From: Cyanoderma ruficeps | Lineage: Eukaryota; Chordata; Aves; Passeriformes; Timaliidae | DNA: 64,000 nucleotides | Reading direction: 5' to 3' | Assembly: GCA_008694505.1 (NCBI GenBank) | Contig: VZDJ01000594.1 | Location: 13,320,014 to 13,384,013 of the forward strand | Shown: in pieces, positions 48,001 to 54,417 of the stretch | Numbering within the stretch: the first letter of the stretch is position 1 | Layout of the letters: the number at the start of each line of letters is the position of its first letter | Program-made: the position numbers and the translations under genes | Notes under the pieces: model-generated | Database searches by the model: none | Told to the model about the DNA's origin: nothing | The model's input: the letters and a program-made list of their open reading frames with translations, nothing else

Positions 48001-50553
48001 GGGGTTTGGCCGTGCGGCACACACGGTTCCCCCTCTCTCCGCCACTGCTGACTCCGGCTCCAGCCTGGAAACTTGTGCTCAGCTGGCTGTGACCATGAGG
48101 GTGTGAGTCAGGGTGCGGGACGTGCCAGGGGGAAGGACACACCGACAGGACGAGCCACGGCTGGCATAGAAACCTGGGCATGGAGGGAGAGGACATGAGT
48201 ACTGTAATGCCCCGCTCCCCGTGCCTCAGTTTCCCATCTAAACTCTGCATAAAACCGCCAGCCCAGAAAGGAAGGGGGGGAGCTGCCCTTCCCAGAGACT
48301 GGGGTTGCATCTGACTCCTCCCAAAGTGCAGCATCCCCTCCCCAAAATATCCTTGTCCCATTGCCCTCCACCCCACCACTATGCTGTGCTCACCCAGCCC
48401 AGGGTGGTGTTGGTACCCCTGTGGGGATGTGCCAGCTGGGACAGGGAGCAACACTTCCCACCTCTCCATGCCAACCAGATCCAGGGGCAGAAGGAGGCTG
48501 GGGGGACTGATCGTGCTCACAACACCAAACAAGCAAAGAGCCATCCCTGCCCACCCCTCTCACACACCCCTCCCTATCATTACAGCCCTCATTAATCAAC
48601 CTCATTACTGCCCATAAATGAAAGCCCCAGTGGAAAGAAGTGTCCACACCCCCCCATAAATCACCTCCTCCCATTCACTGCCGTGACAATCCCAGGCGCC
48701 TCAAAAGGGCAGGGACAAGGGTCATGCGACAGGGACAGGGTGGCTGCAGGGACACAGCCCATCACCTTCATTTAAGGCTCGTTTTCTCAGCAGGTGAACA
48801 CATACGGGGTTACTTAGAACAGGGACACCCCCCCGCCACGGGTTCTACTGGTGTAGGCATGTACTCCTAATGCAGGGCCAGCTTTGGCAGGATTCCTTTG
48901 GGTCCTGGGGTCACCACGTCCCCAAGGCCCCCACACCCCCTTCCACCAGAGCTGTCTGCACACTGCTCTTGGGTGCACAGTGCACACACACACATCACAC
49001 ATGTCCCCCTGTGTACATGCCAGGACACACTCATGAACACCACATACACAGCTTATGTCACTCATGGTGGGTTGGCCCCACATGCATGGGTGCCTTGTCA
49101 GCACAGAAAGAGACACCCCTCTATAACAGCTCACACTGATATAAACCCCTCCTGCTACTGCCCCCAGCACACACGCATGTGTTAGGGGACACACACCCCA
49201 TGGCAGCTCCATAGAGACCTCCTGTGCACCCACACCCGTGCAAGCTGCAGTTCACTCTCACCTTAGCCCCATCTGCATGCCCATGAACACACATGCATAA
49301 GTATACATGTGTTACAGTCCCCCATGAGTCCGTGTTCTCACACCCACATCAGAAACACACAGACAAAGTGGTGGACATGGGACTGCACAACCACCAACCC
49401 ACATCTCACCAGTGCCACCCACCCACAGCCCTGGCCACCCCCCAGTATTCCCATCAATTCACGATCCTGAGTCCCCGGCGCACTCTGGGGTTCCCAAGCA
49501 GTCAGAGGCCTCTCCTTCCTCCAGGCTGTGTCCCTGTCCTGGCATATACTGGATTGTCACCAGTCTGCAGTGACTCCCTCAGGCACTGCCCAGCAGCAGC
49601 TTTGGCACCTGCTTTTCTGGCATGGTGCAGCTGAAGTGTCCCATGCCATCCTGCCAGGCACGGGACAGCTTCCCAAAGACTGAGGAACGAAGTGAGGGTG
49701 GCGCAGTCAGAGTCCAGCACCCTCCAACAGCTTCCCCCCCTCCCTGCCTCAGTTTCCGCAGCCTGGGTGGCAGAGCAGACTAAGACCCCACACCAGGCGC
49801 TGCATAGACACGGGGATCCCCTGTGGAGCAGTCCTTTGGCATATGGACCCCACACATGCCAGGTGCTGGAGGGCACAGAGGTGCCCTACACAGGGTGACC
49901 CCACAGGGCTCTCTCATGTTGGGCACAGGGAGCCCACACTGACTGAATACTTTATGGGCACGGTGCTTCCCAGTGCCAGGTGTTTACAGGTACAAGGATC
50001 CCCCACACTGACCACTTTATGGGCACAGGGATTTCTCGGGAAGGGTGCTTTATGGGCACTGGGGTCCCCTCCTGCAGGGCACAGTGTTCCCATTGTGGGT
50101 TCTATAAGGACAGGGACACCCCCTGCCTCTATGGTCTCCCTGTAAGGACACAGGGATCCCAGTGGGTCTCTTAGAATGAAAGGCTGTACAGCAGATCCTC
50201 TCCAGTCAGGCACTGCAGGGGTCCTCGGGTGTAGGAAGAGAGGGTCACAGCGAGACACTCTGGTGGGGGGGCAAAAGGAGGGACAAAGGACATGCCCTGC
50301 ACCCTGGCATGCAAATGCAAGATTTAACCCTCAGCTGCCCGGAGCAGGCAGGGCCAGCGGCACCCCATACCCCCACTCTCCGCACCCCGGACCCCCCCCA
50401 GCTCCGTGTCCCCTGCAGCCCCTAACCCTAACGCCGTGCCCGGCGATGCCCGCTTACCTCCCGGCGGCGGCGGGCGCGGAGGGGCAGGAAGCAGGACACC
50501 AAGGACTTCCCCCAGCCAATCAAGGTGGCAAAGCACCAGCTCAGCCGGGTCAT
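1..50553 (-). CDS. TNS1: Tensin-1 gene, 5' part (gene span; 3' end outside window)
   Basis: This is the overall span from the most upstream start codon to the window edge. Tensin-1 is a cytoplasmic focal-adhesion protein that couples integrin tails to actin. On the minus strand I see, in order: three alternative first coding exons, a C1 zinc finger, the PTEN-like phosphatase domain, a C2 domain, and about 650 residues of disordered Ser/Pro-rich sequence. The SH2 and PTB domains lie beyond base 1. Every junction carries AG/GT and all phases agree. For the short isoform the exons encode residues 1-1070 of a family member that is usually about 1750 long. Identity with chicken tensin, recalled from memory, is high throughout, and TNS1 is preferred over TNS2/TNS3 by the central region and by synteny with RUFY4 and CXCR genes. 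Exons are listed separately. Confidence 0.95.
307..485 (-). CDS. TNS1: TNS1 exon, central Ser/Pro-rich region
   Basis: A 179-nt exon with acceptor ccctgcag and donor gtgtgc. It enters with two bases completing a Gly codon and leaves in phase 0. It reads VQPREK at the start, then [20 protein letters not shown] and ends NPGGRPKE, a well-conserved block of tensin-1. Several Ser-Pro sites suggest proline-directed phosphorylation, which is an inference from the motif only. Confidence 0.93.
486..6628 (-). other. TNS1 intron (6.1 kb), no gene seen
   Basis: Intronic. It contains an A-rich run near 1550-1566, a GC-rich patch at about 1850-1935, a polypurine stretch at 3985-4160, and a relatively AT-rich island at about 5130-5420 within otherwise GC-rich DNA. 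Open frames here on both strands are low-complexity and lack any recognisable domain. I see no exon. Confidence 0.75.
6629..8329 (-). CDS. TNS1: TNS1 large central exon
   Basis: A 1701-nt exon, the largest of the gene, with acceptor ccccttgcag and donor gtagga. It starts [20 protein letters not shown] and ends [16 protein letters not shown], both signature tensin-1 sequences. In between are [20 protein letters not shown], an [16 protein letters not shown] block, a [15 protein letters not shown] block and a [19 protein letters not shown] helix. The rest is low-complexity Ser/Pro/Gln sequence expected to be disordered and phosphorylated. It enters with AG (completing Glu with the preceding G) and leaves with one base. 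High GC at third positions is typical for bird microchromosome-like regions. Confidence 0.97.
8387..8405. repeat. 19-bp perfect palindrome upstream of the large TNS1 exon
   Basis: GCTAATGGG and CCCATTAGC flank a single T, so the arms are perfectly complementary. It lies 58 bases before the acceptor of the large TNS1 exon, just outside the usual branch-point window. Confidence 0.8.
10650..10721. repeat. AAAAC/AAAAT microsatellite with assembly gap
   Basis: Repeats of aaaac and aaaat flank a run of ten N at 10683-10692. The gap probably reflects unresolved repeat length. Confidence 0.85.
11690..12070. promoter_or_regulatory. Intronic CpG-rich block
   Basis: Dense GC with many CpG dinucleotides, denser than the flanking sequence, in the intron before the large TNS1 exon. 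It could be an internal promoter or enhancer, but no start codon with a donor compatible with the next exon is convincing. Confidence 0.4.
16927..17088 (-). CDS. TNS1: TNS1 exon after the C2 domain
   Basis: A 162-nt exon with acceptor ctttccag and donor gttagg. It reads [20 protein letters not shown], then [20 protein letters not shown] and ends PLPSKHLEK. This is the highly conserved segment that closes the phosphatase/C2 module in tensins; the [15 protein letters not shown] motif is shared with TNS2 and TNS3. It enters with two bases and leaves with one. Confidence 0.96.
17089..17646 (-). other. TNS1 intron, nothing notable
   Basis: 558 bases of intron; no exon or repeat recognised. Confidence 0.8.
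17647..17712 (-). CDS. TNS1: TNS1 exon, end of C2 domain
   Basis: A 66-nt exon with acceptor ccttgccag and donor gtatgg, encoding [20 protein letters not shown] then IQ. It forms the last strand of the PTEN-like C2 domain. Phase is 1 in and 1 out. Confidence 0.96.
17713..18086 (-). other. TNS1 intron, nothing notable
   Basis: 374 bases of intron; no exon or repeat recognised. Confidence 0.8.
18087..18216 (-). CDS. TNS1: TNS1 exon, C2 domain
   Basis: A 130-nt exon with acceptor ctctgcag and donor gtaact. It reads [20 protein letters not shown], then [20 protein letters not shown] and AFR. The CYHKK and [11 protein letters not shown] motifs are characteristic of the tensin C2 domain. Phase 0 in, 1 out. 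Confidence 0.97.
18352..18427 (-). CDS. TNS1: TNS1 exon, C2 domain
   Basis: A 76-nt exon with acceptor ctctgcag and donor gtaagg. It completes a Tyr codon and reads [20 protein letters not shown] then KGDIL, leaving in phase 0. This is an early C2-domain strand of tensin-1; [20 protein letters not shown] is the bird version of the mammalian sequence. Confidence 0.97.
18428..19785 (-). other. TNS1 intron containing a SINE
   Basis: 1.36 kb of intron. The only recognisable content is the tRNA-derived SINE at about 19250-19389. Confidence 0.8.
19250..19389 (+). mobile_element. tRNA-Ile-derived SINE with CR1-like tail (TguSINE1-like)
   Basis: The first ~75 bases follow a tRNA-Ile: an A-box-like stretch (ttagcacagctggtcagagc), an anticodon region gtgctaattacacc, and a B-box-like ggtacagtccc followed by gggcca. 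After that come gttggactcagtgatccttg and tgggtctcttccaa, the typical 3' end of CR1 LINEs. This composite matches my memory of TguSINE1, a passerine SINE mobilised by CR1. Several bases differ from a functional tRNA, so it is a retroposed copy sitting in a TNS1 intron. Confidence 0.8.
19786..19846 (-). CDS. TNS1: TNS1 exon, phosphatase-C2 boundary
   Basis: A 61-nt exon with acceptor cttccag and donor gtaact. It completes Gly and reads [19 protein letters not shown], ending in two bases of a Tyr codon. The [12 protein letters not shown] motif is invariant in tensins. Confidence 0.97.
19847..20402 (-). other. TNS1 intron, nothing notable
   Basis: 556 bases of intron; nothing recognised. Confidence 0.8.
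20403..20515 (-). CDS. TNS1: TNS1 exon, phosphatase domain C-terminal part
   Basis: A 113-nt exon with acceptor tccag and donor gtaggt. It reads [20 protein letters not shown], then [18 protein letters not shown] across the junction. YFSGLLSGS and LFLHHV are tensin family signatures. Phase 2 in, 1 out. Confidence 0.97.
20634..20717 (-). CDS. TNS1: TNS1 exon, phosphatase domain
   Basis: An 84-nt exon with acceptor cccacag and donor gtgggt. It encodes [20 protein letters not shown] then VGQPSQKR. The [14 protein letters not shown] helix follows the P-loop in PTEN-like domains. Confidence 0.97.
20833..20897 (-). CDS. TNS1: TNS1 exon, second half of phosphatase P-loop
   Basis: A 65-nt exon with acceptor cctgcag and donor gtgaga, encoding [20 protein letters not shown] then AS across the junction. 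Together with HNK from the previous exon it makes HNKGNRGR, the position of the HCxxGxxR catalytic loop of PTEN and other protein tyrosine phosphatases. The catalytic Cys is Asn, as in mammalian TNS1, so the domain is expected to be inactive as a phosphatase. Confidence 0.97.
21191..21313 (-). CDS. TNS1: TNS1 exon, phosphatase domain with first half of P-loop
   Basis: A 123-nt exon with acceptor gttcag and donor gtgggc, phase 0 at both ends. It reads [20 protein letters not shown] then [20 protein letters not shown] and K. DFGWPD corresponds to the WPD-loop region of the fold. Confidence 0.97.
21314..21827 (-). other. TNS1 intron, nothing notable
   Basis: 514 bases of intron; nothing recognised. 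Confidence 0.8.
21828..21878 (-). CDS. TNS1: TNS1 exon, phosphatase domain (too short for an ORF search)
   Basis: A 51-nt exon with acceptor ccctaaag and donor gtgggt, phase 0 at both ends. It encodes [17 protein letters not shown], which matches the conserved NLSE-R-D--KLHPK strand of the tensin phosphatase domain. Confidence 0.95.
21879..22231 (-). other. TNS1 intron, nothing notable
   Basis: 353 bases of intron; nothing recognised beyond a short poly-A run near 22071-22080. Confidence 0.75.
22232..22403 (-). CDS. TNS1: TNS1 exon, start of phosphatase domain
   Basis: A 172-nt exon with acceptor cccag and donor gtgagg. It completes an Arg codon, then reads [20 protein letters not shown], then [20 protein letters not shown] and [35 protein letters not shown] is the N-terminal signature of the tensin phosphatase domain. 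The Met codons in SMSLTAAME correspond to the start used in the canonical human protein (MSVSRTME). Initiation here is therefore possible, although the open frame continues upstream into spliced exons. Confidence 0.97.
22704..22753 (-). CDS. TNS1: TNS1 short linker exon between C1 and phosphatase domains
   Basis: A 50-nt exon with acceptor tctttag and donor gtactt. In phase 0 it reads [16 protein letters not shown] plus two bases of Arg. It fills the phase gap exactly between the 25505 and 22403 boundaries, and resembles the DATRSPRGGQ segment I remember from chicken tensin. The segment is basic and Ser-rich, like the TKS linker of TNS2. Confidence 0.88.
22754..25504 (-). other. TNS1 intron (2.75 kb)
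   Basis: No exon recognised. A lower-GC stretch at about 23270-23480 has MEF2-like, AGGTCA-half-site and TAAT-type motifs and may be regulatory. Confidence 0.7.
25505..25546 (-). CDS. TNS1: TNS1 42-nt linker exon
   Basis: Acceptor ctgtctgcag, donor gtaagt, phase 0 at both ends. It encodes [14 protein letters not shown], similar to the SITKQVD segment of chicken tensin as I recall it. It lies in the linker between the C1 and phosphatase domains. Confidence 0.9.
25547..27689 (-). other. TNS1 intron (2.1 kb), nothing notable
   Basis: GC-rich intron with only low-complexity open frames; no exon or repeat recognised. Confidence 0.75.
27690..27728 (-). CDS. TNS1: TNS1 39-nt exon with the last C1 zinc ligand
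   Basis: Acceptor ccttgcag, donor gtgagt, phase 0 at both ends. It encodes [13 protein letters not shown]. The Cys is the final zinc ligand of the C1 finger when the exon is spliced to 42673. It can also be joined directly to the alternative first exon at 35458. The TPCSP-VNYEL sequence is present near the N terminus of chicken tensin. Confidence 0.93.
28139..28181. promoter_or_regulatory. Possible intronic enhancer core (TAAT-site cluster)
   Basis: TTAATTA at 28149-28155 is followed within 30 bases by CAATTA and CAATTAA, an AT-rich cluster in GC-rich intron. Motif clustering is the only evidence. Confidence 0.3.
33081..33580. repeat. Degenerate 29-bp minisatellite, about 17 copies
   Basis: Units follow ggattggccagcacacggat then tctcacatg, with the head (ggattggcc or ggactggtc) and the middle (ggattct) best conserved. 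Spacing is almost exactly 29 bases, with one or two small indels near 33160 and 33240. Copies diverge substantially, so the array is old. It lies in a TNS1 intron. Confidence 0.85.
34650..36250. promoter_or_regulatory. TNS1: CpG island around the short-isoform first exon of TNS1
   Basis: Very GC- and CpG-rich sequence flanks the MDFGSVMNQ exon at 35484-35458, with G-runs (34774-34796) and a GGGA/GGAA polypurine tract at about 35664-35720 in the presumed 5' leader or promoter. No TATA box is seen, as usual for CpG-island promoters. Confidence 0.75.
35458..35484 (-). CDS. TNS1: TNS1 alternative first coding exon (short N terminus)
   Basis: Nine codons, MDFGSVMNQ, followed directly by the donor gtacgg in phase 0. 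The same start (MDFGSVM-Q) is, to my memory, the N terminus of chicken tensin, where it is followed by A-TPCSP, exactly the exon at 27728-27690 here. This isoform skips the C1 domain. The start has G at +4 but C at -3. It lies in the middle of a CpG island. Confidence 0.92.
35485..42672 (-). other. TNS1 long-isoform intron (7.2 kb upstream part)
   Basis: Starts in the CpG island, then ordinary GC-rich intron with an A-rich run (38465-38515) and a CA-rich stretch at about 39355-39530. No exon recognised. Confidence 0.75.
42673..42710 (-). CDS. TNS1: TNS1 exon, second half of C1 zinc finger
   Basis: A 38-nt exon with acceptor cccacag and donor gtaagg. It completes Gly and reads [12 protein letters not shown]. 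These residues supply the C-x4-H-x2-C ligands of the C1 finger. Phase 1 in, 0 out. Confidence 0.92.
42711..43876 (-). other. TNS1 intron, CA-rich
   Basis: 1.17 kb of intron with scattered acacat/tgtgcac motifs; no exon recognised. Confidence 0.75.
43877..43991 (-). CDS. TNS1: TNS1 exon, first half of C1 zinc finger
   Basis: A 115-nt exon with acceptor ttccccccag and donor gtgagc. It reads [20 protein letters not shown], then [18 protein letters not shown]. With the next two exons the ligands are H-x12-C-x2-C-x10-C-x2-C-x4-H-x2-C-x7-C, a complete but short-loop (atypical) C1 pattern as in long isoforms of TNS1 and TNS2. Atypical C1 domains bind lipid or protein and may not bind diacylglycerol. 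A second AG six bases in would simply omit Pro-Gln. Confidence 0.93.
44290..44880. repeat. Alternating purine-pyrimidine (TG/CA) tract
   Basis: About 600 bases dominated by tgtg, tgca and acac steps with interruptions, including an uninterrupted (TG)n at 44811-44831. Such sequence is prone to Z-DNA formation and length polymorphism. Confidence 0.8.
46640..46657. other. Poly-G run and assembly gap
   Basis: Fourteen G are followed by NNNN (46654-46657). The sequence was probably unresolved across a longer homopolymer. Confidence 0.9.
46980..47800. promoter_or_regulatory. TNS1: CpG island at the middle TNS1 first exon
   Basis: Dense CpG and GC-rich sequence, including a poly-C run interrupted by one N at 47574, surrounds the start codon at 47443. 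It is typical of a broad, TATA-less promoter. Confidence 0.65.
47411..47443 (-). CDS. TNS1: TNS1 alternative first coding exon leading into C1
   Basis: Eleven codons, [11 protein letters not shown], ending at the donor gtacgg in phase 0, which fits the phase-0 C1 exon at 43991. The ATG has A at -3. The Cys- and Leu-rich peptide is hydrophobic. I infer it from context (CpG island, donor, phase), since I cannot recall a matching annotated N terminus with certainty. Confidence 0.65.
47444..50457 (-). other. Between the two upstream TNS1 first exons
   Basis: Intron of the longest isoform, or promoter-proximal DNA of the 47443 start. It contains a TAAT-rich cluster at 48574-48630 and CA-rich patches near 48970-49330. 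No exon recognised. Confidence 0.7.
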
Positions 50554-51060
50554 GATGCCCCTGCCCGGGGCTCACCCGGCGGGGGGAGGGGGCAGGGGCC
50601 GACCCCTGCCCAGGGCACGCTCGGAGGAGCGGCCGAACCCAGCCGTGTCCCTCCCCCGGCGCCGGCCGCAACAAGCTCCGGTGCCCGGGCAGTGCCCCGA
50701 AGTGCCCAGCCCTGGGCACGGGGCCGTGCGACAATGATGTGCTGGGGGGCTGCGGTCCCACCGGGCCCTGTCCCCCCCGCCGGTCCCCCCGCGTCGCCTG
50801 CGCGCTGGCAGCCAGGCAGGGAGCACCGTGCCCGCCCCTGTCCTGCAGTGCTTGGGTGGGAGCCAGCTCCGACACGCTCCCCCTCCTCCCCCTCCTTCTT
50901 CTCCTCCTCCTCCTCCTCCTTCTCCTCCTTCCGCACATGGGGCTCGGGGCTTGGCACCTCTGGCGCTCACTCGCCTGCCCTTCGGGCACGGCATCCCCCG
51001 GGGTGGGTGCCAGACCTTAGCAGGGTCCCCCGCTCCAGCGCCGTTAGTTTTGGAGGAGCA
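50430..51060. promoter_or_regulatory. TNS1: CpG-rich block at the most upstream TNS1 exon
   Basis: GC/CpG-rich sequence with a (CTC/CCT)n tract at 50880-50930 lies over and upstream of the start codon at 50553. It is a candidate promoter of the longest isoform. Confidence 0.6.
50458..50553 (-). CDS. TNS1: TNS1 most upstream alternative first coding exon
   Basis: Thirty-two codons starting [20 protein letters not shown] and ending LRARRRRE at the donor gtaagc, phase 0, compatible with the C1 exon. The ATG has A at -3 and an in-frame TGA 18 bases upstream, which fixes the start. The N-terminal 24 residues are hydrophobic with Cys, followed by RARRRR, reminiscent of a signal-anchor or amphipathic membrane-binding segment. 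Splicing to 43991 is inferred from phase and from the CpG-rich setting. Confidence 0.6.
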
Positions 51061-53294
51061 GGAGGTCTCCCACCGTGGGTTCGATCGTAGCTCAGTCCGC
51101 GCCCCTCGCCCAACCCTGCCTCAGTTTCCTTACAGTACCCCCTGCCCATCCCTAGCCCTAAATGGTAGTGCCTACACACGTGGGGGGGGACGGGGGGGGG
51201 CGGACTTCCCAGTCCTTGTATCTTACAATCAGGGACTCCCCACACAGCCCCTTTCCAGTGGGGTCCCTTCCCCAAAGCCTGCCTGACTGATGTGCCGTGC
51301 TGTGGGCACAGAATTACCATGGGGAACGTCTCACTGCAGGACAGCTCAAAACCGCCCCAGGCACCTCCACCTCGCCATGGGGCTTGCACAGCGCAGGGGA
51401 ACAGAGTAATAGGGTGCAGTCCCCGGGGCACCACACACCCATCGAGGCAGTGCCAAGGGGAGCAGGCAGCAGCACCCCTGGATGCTGCCATGATGCCGGG
51501 CAAGGACCCATCCCCACGGGGCATCTGCTGGTGCCAAGCGTGGGCAGCGGCCATGCCAGGCATGGGCACTAATTGCATTTGCCTTGGGAAGCCTCCTGAC
51601 AAGCAGCAGCATCAGGGTGGGGTGCAGGAAGTTTGGGTGGTCGCCCACACTTCATGGCTGTCCCCCATAGCTCTGTCTGGCACCCTGGGAATGGCAGAGG
51701 GCTGGCGGGCAGAGGGGGCCAGTGAGCCTCAGGGAGGTGACATCACCGCTGGCTCCATGGTCCCCCACCCCCATCCACCGGCGGGCAGCGCCAGGCCTGT
51801 GCGGGGCCATTAGCTTTATTGGCTGTACTGAACCAGCGCCAGGCCTCGTTAATTGAATTGCACCCACGCCAAGGATGGGTGAGAGTCTTCTCTGCCCCCC
51901 CAGCCCCCGGCACCCCCGCCCTGGCCCTTGGCTGGGGCAGGGAGAGGGGACCTGCTGCCAGGCTGCTGCAGTGGCACGGCGGGCAGGGGCACGTCTCTCC
52001 TGCAGGTGTTGGGGTCTTGCCCTTGCAGTGCCTAGCACGGGGCACATGGGTGGGTGCAATGAAGGGCACACACGGTGCCCTCTCAGCCTCACACCCACAC
52101 CCGCCACACGTGTACAGCTTGCACCCACACAGGCAGCACGAACATAGCTGTGCTCGCACAGCCTGCACACACGTGCAATCACACACACGCCTGCACACGC
52201 ACACATTCACACACATGACCCCAGCATAGTGGGCTGATGCTCCACTGCCACACAACACCCTGCCCACACCCCTATTCAATATGTGCCCACAGTGCCACAC
52301 ACTGCAGGGTGGCACGGGGCAATGGGGTGCTGAAGAGGTTGGGGTCACCCCAAGTACTGTCACTGCCTCCCCTATGCTCCCCAGCTGTACCTACAAGCCA
52401 ACACCCACCCGGGGGAGCCAGGGGGGTGCTGGGAGGCCCAGGCTCCCACTCAGCATTACTTCCTACTTTCACTTTGGTGCTGAGCGAGGCCTGGCCGGAG
52501 GGACACGGGTGTCCCCCAAGACATCCAGGTGGCACAGGTAGGGGCAGCGTGTGCTACAAGGAGGGGCACAGCAGAGGACAGGACATGAGAATCACTGTGA
52601 CCATCCACCAAGATGGTGGTGGGGAGTGGGATGGCAGTGGGTCCCCCTGCCTGGACTGGTGGGATGGGCTGGCATCGCTTCTGACATCTCCCCTACAGGG
52701 ATTTTTGGTCCCCAGTCCAGGAGGTGCCTGCAGGACAGGGTTGACACAGTACAGGGGTCCAGGCGCAGTGAATGAGGCGCACTGCTGGGTTGGGGGCTCC
52801 CTAGCAAGAGGGAGCCTTGTCCAGAATGCTCTGGAAAGAGCTTCCACACTGGCTCTGGGTACAGCCCCTATGTGGAGGCCAGATGATTGGGGAGGATTGT
52901 GGTCCTTTCTAGGGGGGGTTGTAGCTCCTGTGCTCAGGGGCTTTTGTGCATGGGGGTGGCCTCTGTGCCAGGGTCTGCTGCTGGCTGCTTCTAGCAGAGT
53001 TTGGGTCCTGGACCTCCTCCACAAAAACTGTGGGCAGGTTCTTCAAAACATTCCAAATTTCCATTCGTATTGGAGAGCACCAGGGGCCCCCATGCCTGAC
53101 AATGTCCTTTGTCTGCCCCTGCAAAAGTTGCATAGCGGCACCAGCCTTGCTGACCCTTTCCCCAGAACTGGCACACCCCCAAACCAGGAGCCAGATGCTG
53201 GGGGCTAAGCTGCAGTGCCTGATGTGATGTGGGCTGGGCAGGCTGTGGTTTCTGCAGCCCCACCGACCTCCCACACTTCCTCCTGCCCAAGGTA

Positions 53295-53396
53295 CAAAAG
53301 GAGAAGCAGGCAGGCACAGCGTGGGCACGGGGACATGCTAGCACACCCACAGCGCTCGGGAACCGCCTCAGGGCACCCCACAGCTCCTGGACACAG
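53295..53396 (+). ncRNA. RUFY4: Possible untranslated first exon of RUFY4
   Basis: The first coding exon of RUFY4 begins with an acceptor 16 bases before the ATG, so an upstream non-coding exon must exist. The sequence ending ctggacacag followed by gtaagg is a strong donor within 1 kb, and a TATA-like tacaaaa lies at about 53292. The 5' limit is a guess. Confidence 0.3.
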
Positions 53397-53629
53397 GTAA
53401 GGGGCTTCTCTTCCCAGGGGAAACTGAAGTACAAGTAGAGTGGGCAGATGCAGATAGCTCATCCAAGGTCTCTCAAGGGCACTGGAATAGGAACGCAGGC
53501 AGCCCAAGACCTGTGTCCTGCTCTCTCACTCTGCCGTGGTAGAGGGCACAGGGCACTCACACGCTTGGGCACGTTTGGGCACACTGGTGTGCCCACTCCT
53601 GTGTGTGCACATGCACTCTGCTGGGCACG

Positions 53630-53645
53630 CCCCCCCCCCCCCCCN
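53630..53645. other. Poly-C run with one unresolved base
   Basis: A run of C interrupted by N at 53645, in the TNS1-RUFY4 intergenic region. Confidence 0.9.
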
Positions 53646-54355
53646 CCATGTGCTGCCCCACACCCGCCAGACACCACCCGCGGTGACAAGTCACAGACCT
53701 GCCACCTCCATGAGCTATTTCCCTCACCCTGTCCCCAAGCTGCCACCCACCCCAAAATCAATCCCCTGCACTGTGCCCTCTGGCCCCCCACCTCATGCCC
53801 ACAGCTTGCCCAAACCCCATGCCAGCCGTCCAGGCAACATGCTGTGCCAGAGGGTTCTGCCCAGGGAGCTGAGCTGTGGGGGGCTGCGTGTCAGGGGTGG
53901 TGTGCTCCCTTGCTCAGCACATTGCTCCCCCCACATTGTCCTTGATATGAGTGAGGGAAGCAAGAGCAGAAGCAAAAGCATCACTTCCCCTGCACCAAAC
54001 CCACATCCTGAATCCTGGCAGACAGGGATAAGGACAGGGACACACTAGGGACATGGTGGGCTCAGCCCCAGGAACTCCCCAAGAAATGGGAGCAGAGATT
54101 GAGGACATACAGGGGAAGGGCACATGGACAACTAAGAGGGTGTAGGATGGGACACCTTTGTCACCCCATCTGCTCTGGCCTATGTAGTGGGAGAACATGA
54201 GCAGGGTAAGTGGTGCCTAAACCTAGCCCCTCTCACCGTAACAGCAGGCAGCTCTGGGGTAGAGCTGGGGGGAAGACCCTCTCTCTGGGACAGAGTTTGG
54301 GGGTGCCAGGGGAGTGCCAGGCTAGAACCTCTCACCACTGCCCCTGCCTCTGCAG

Positions 54356-54417
54356 ATCCCTGTGAACAGCCATGGCAGGAGAAGGGGAGCTCAACCGTGT
54401 CATCAAGGACCTGCAGA
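54356..54417 (+). CDS. RUFY4: RUFY4 exon with start codon
   Basis: Acceptor gcctctgcag, 16 bases of leader, then ATG at 54372 with G at +4. It encodes MAGEGELNRVIKDLQ plus one base and ends at the donor gtaagt. Human RUFY4 starts MAEEG with KDL at the same position, which supports this start. Confidence 0.9.

Larger units (their letters stand above)
50554..54355. other. Intergenic region between TNS1 and RUFY4
   Basis: Head-to-head interval. It contains the CpG block described separately, a 13-bp direct repeat flanking a TAAT-rich core (51786-51846), a CA-rich stretch at 52080-52220, and a poly-C run with one N at 53645. Long open frames on the plus strand are compositional and show no domain. 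A possible non-coding RUFY4 exon ends at 53396. Confidence 0.7.

Noticed and set aside
52237..53208. 323-codon plus-strand open frame upstream of RUFY4
   Set aside because: No recognisable domain, no conserved-looking segment, and Gly/Pro/Cys-rich composition typical of non-coding GC-rich sequence.
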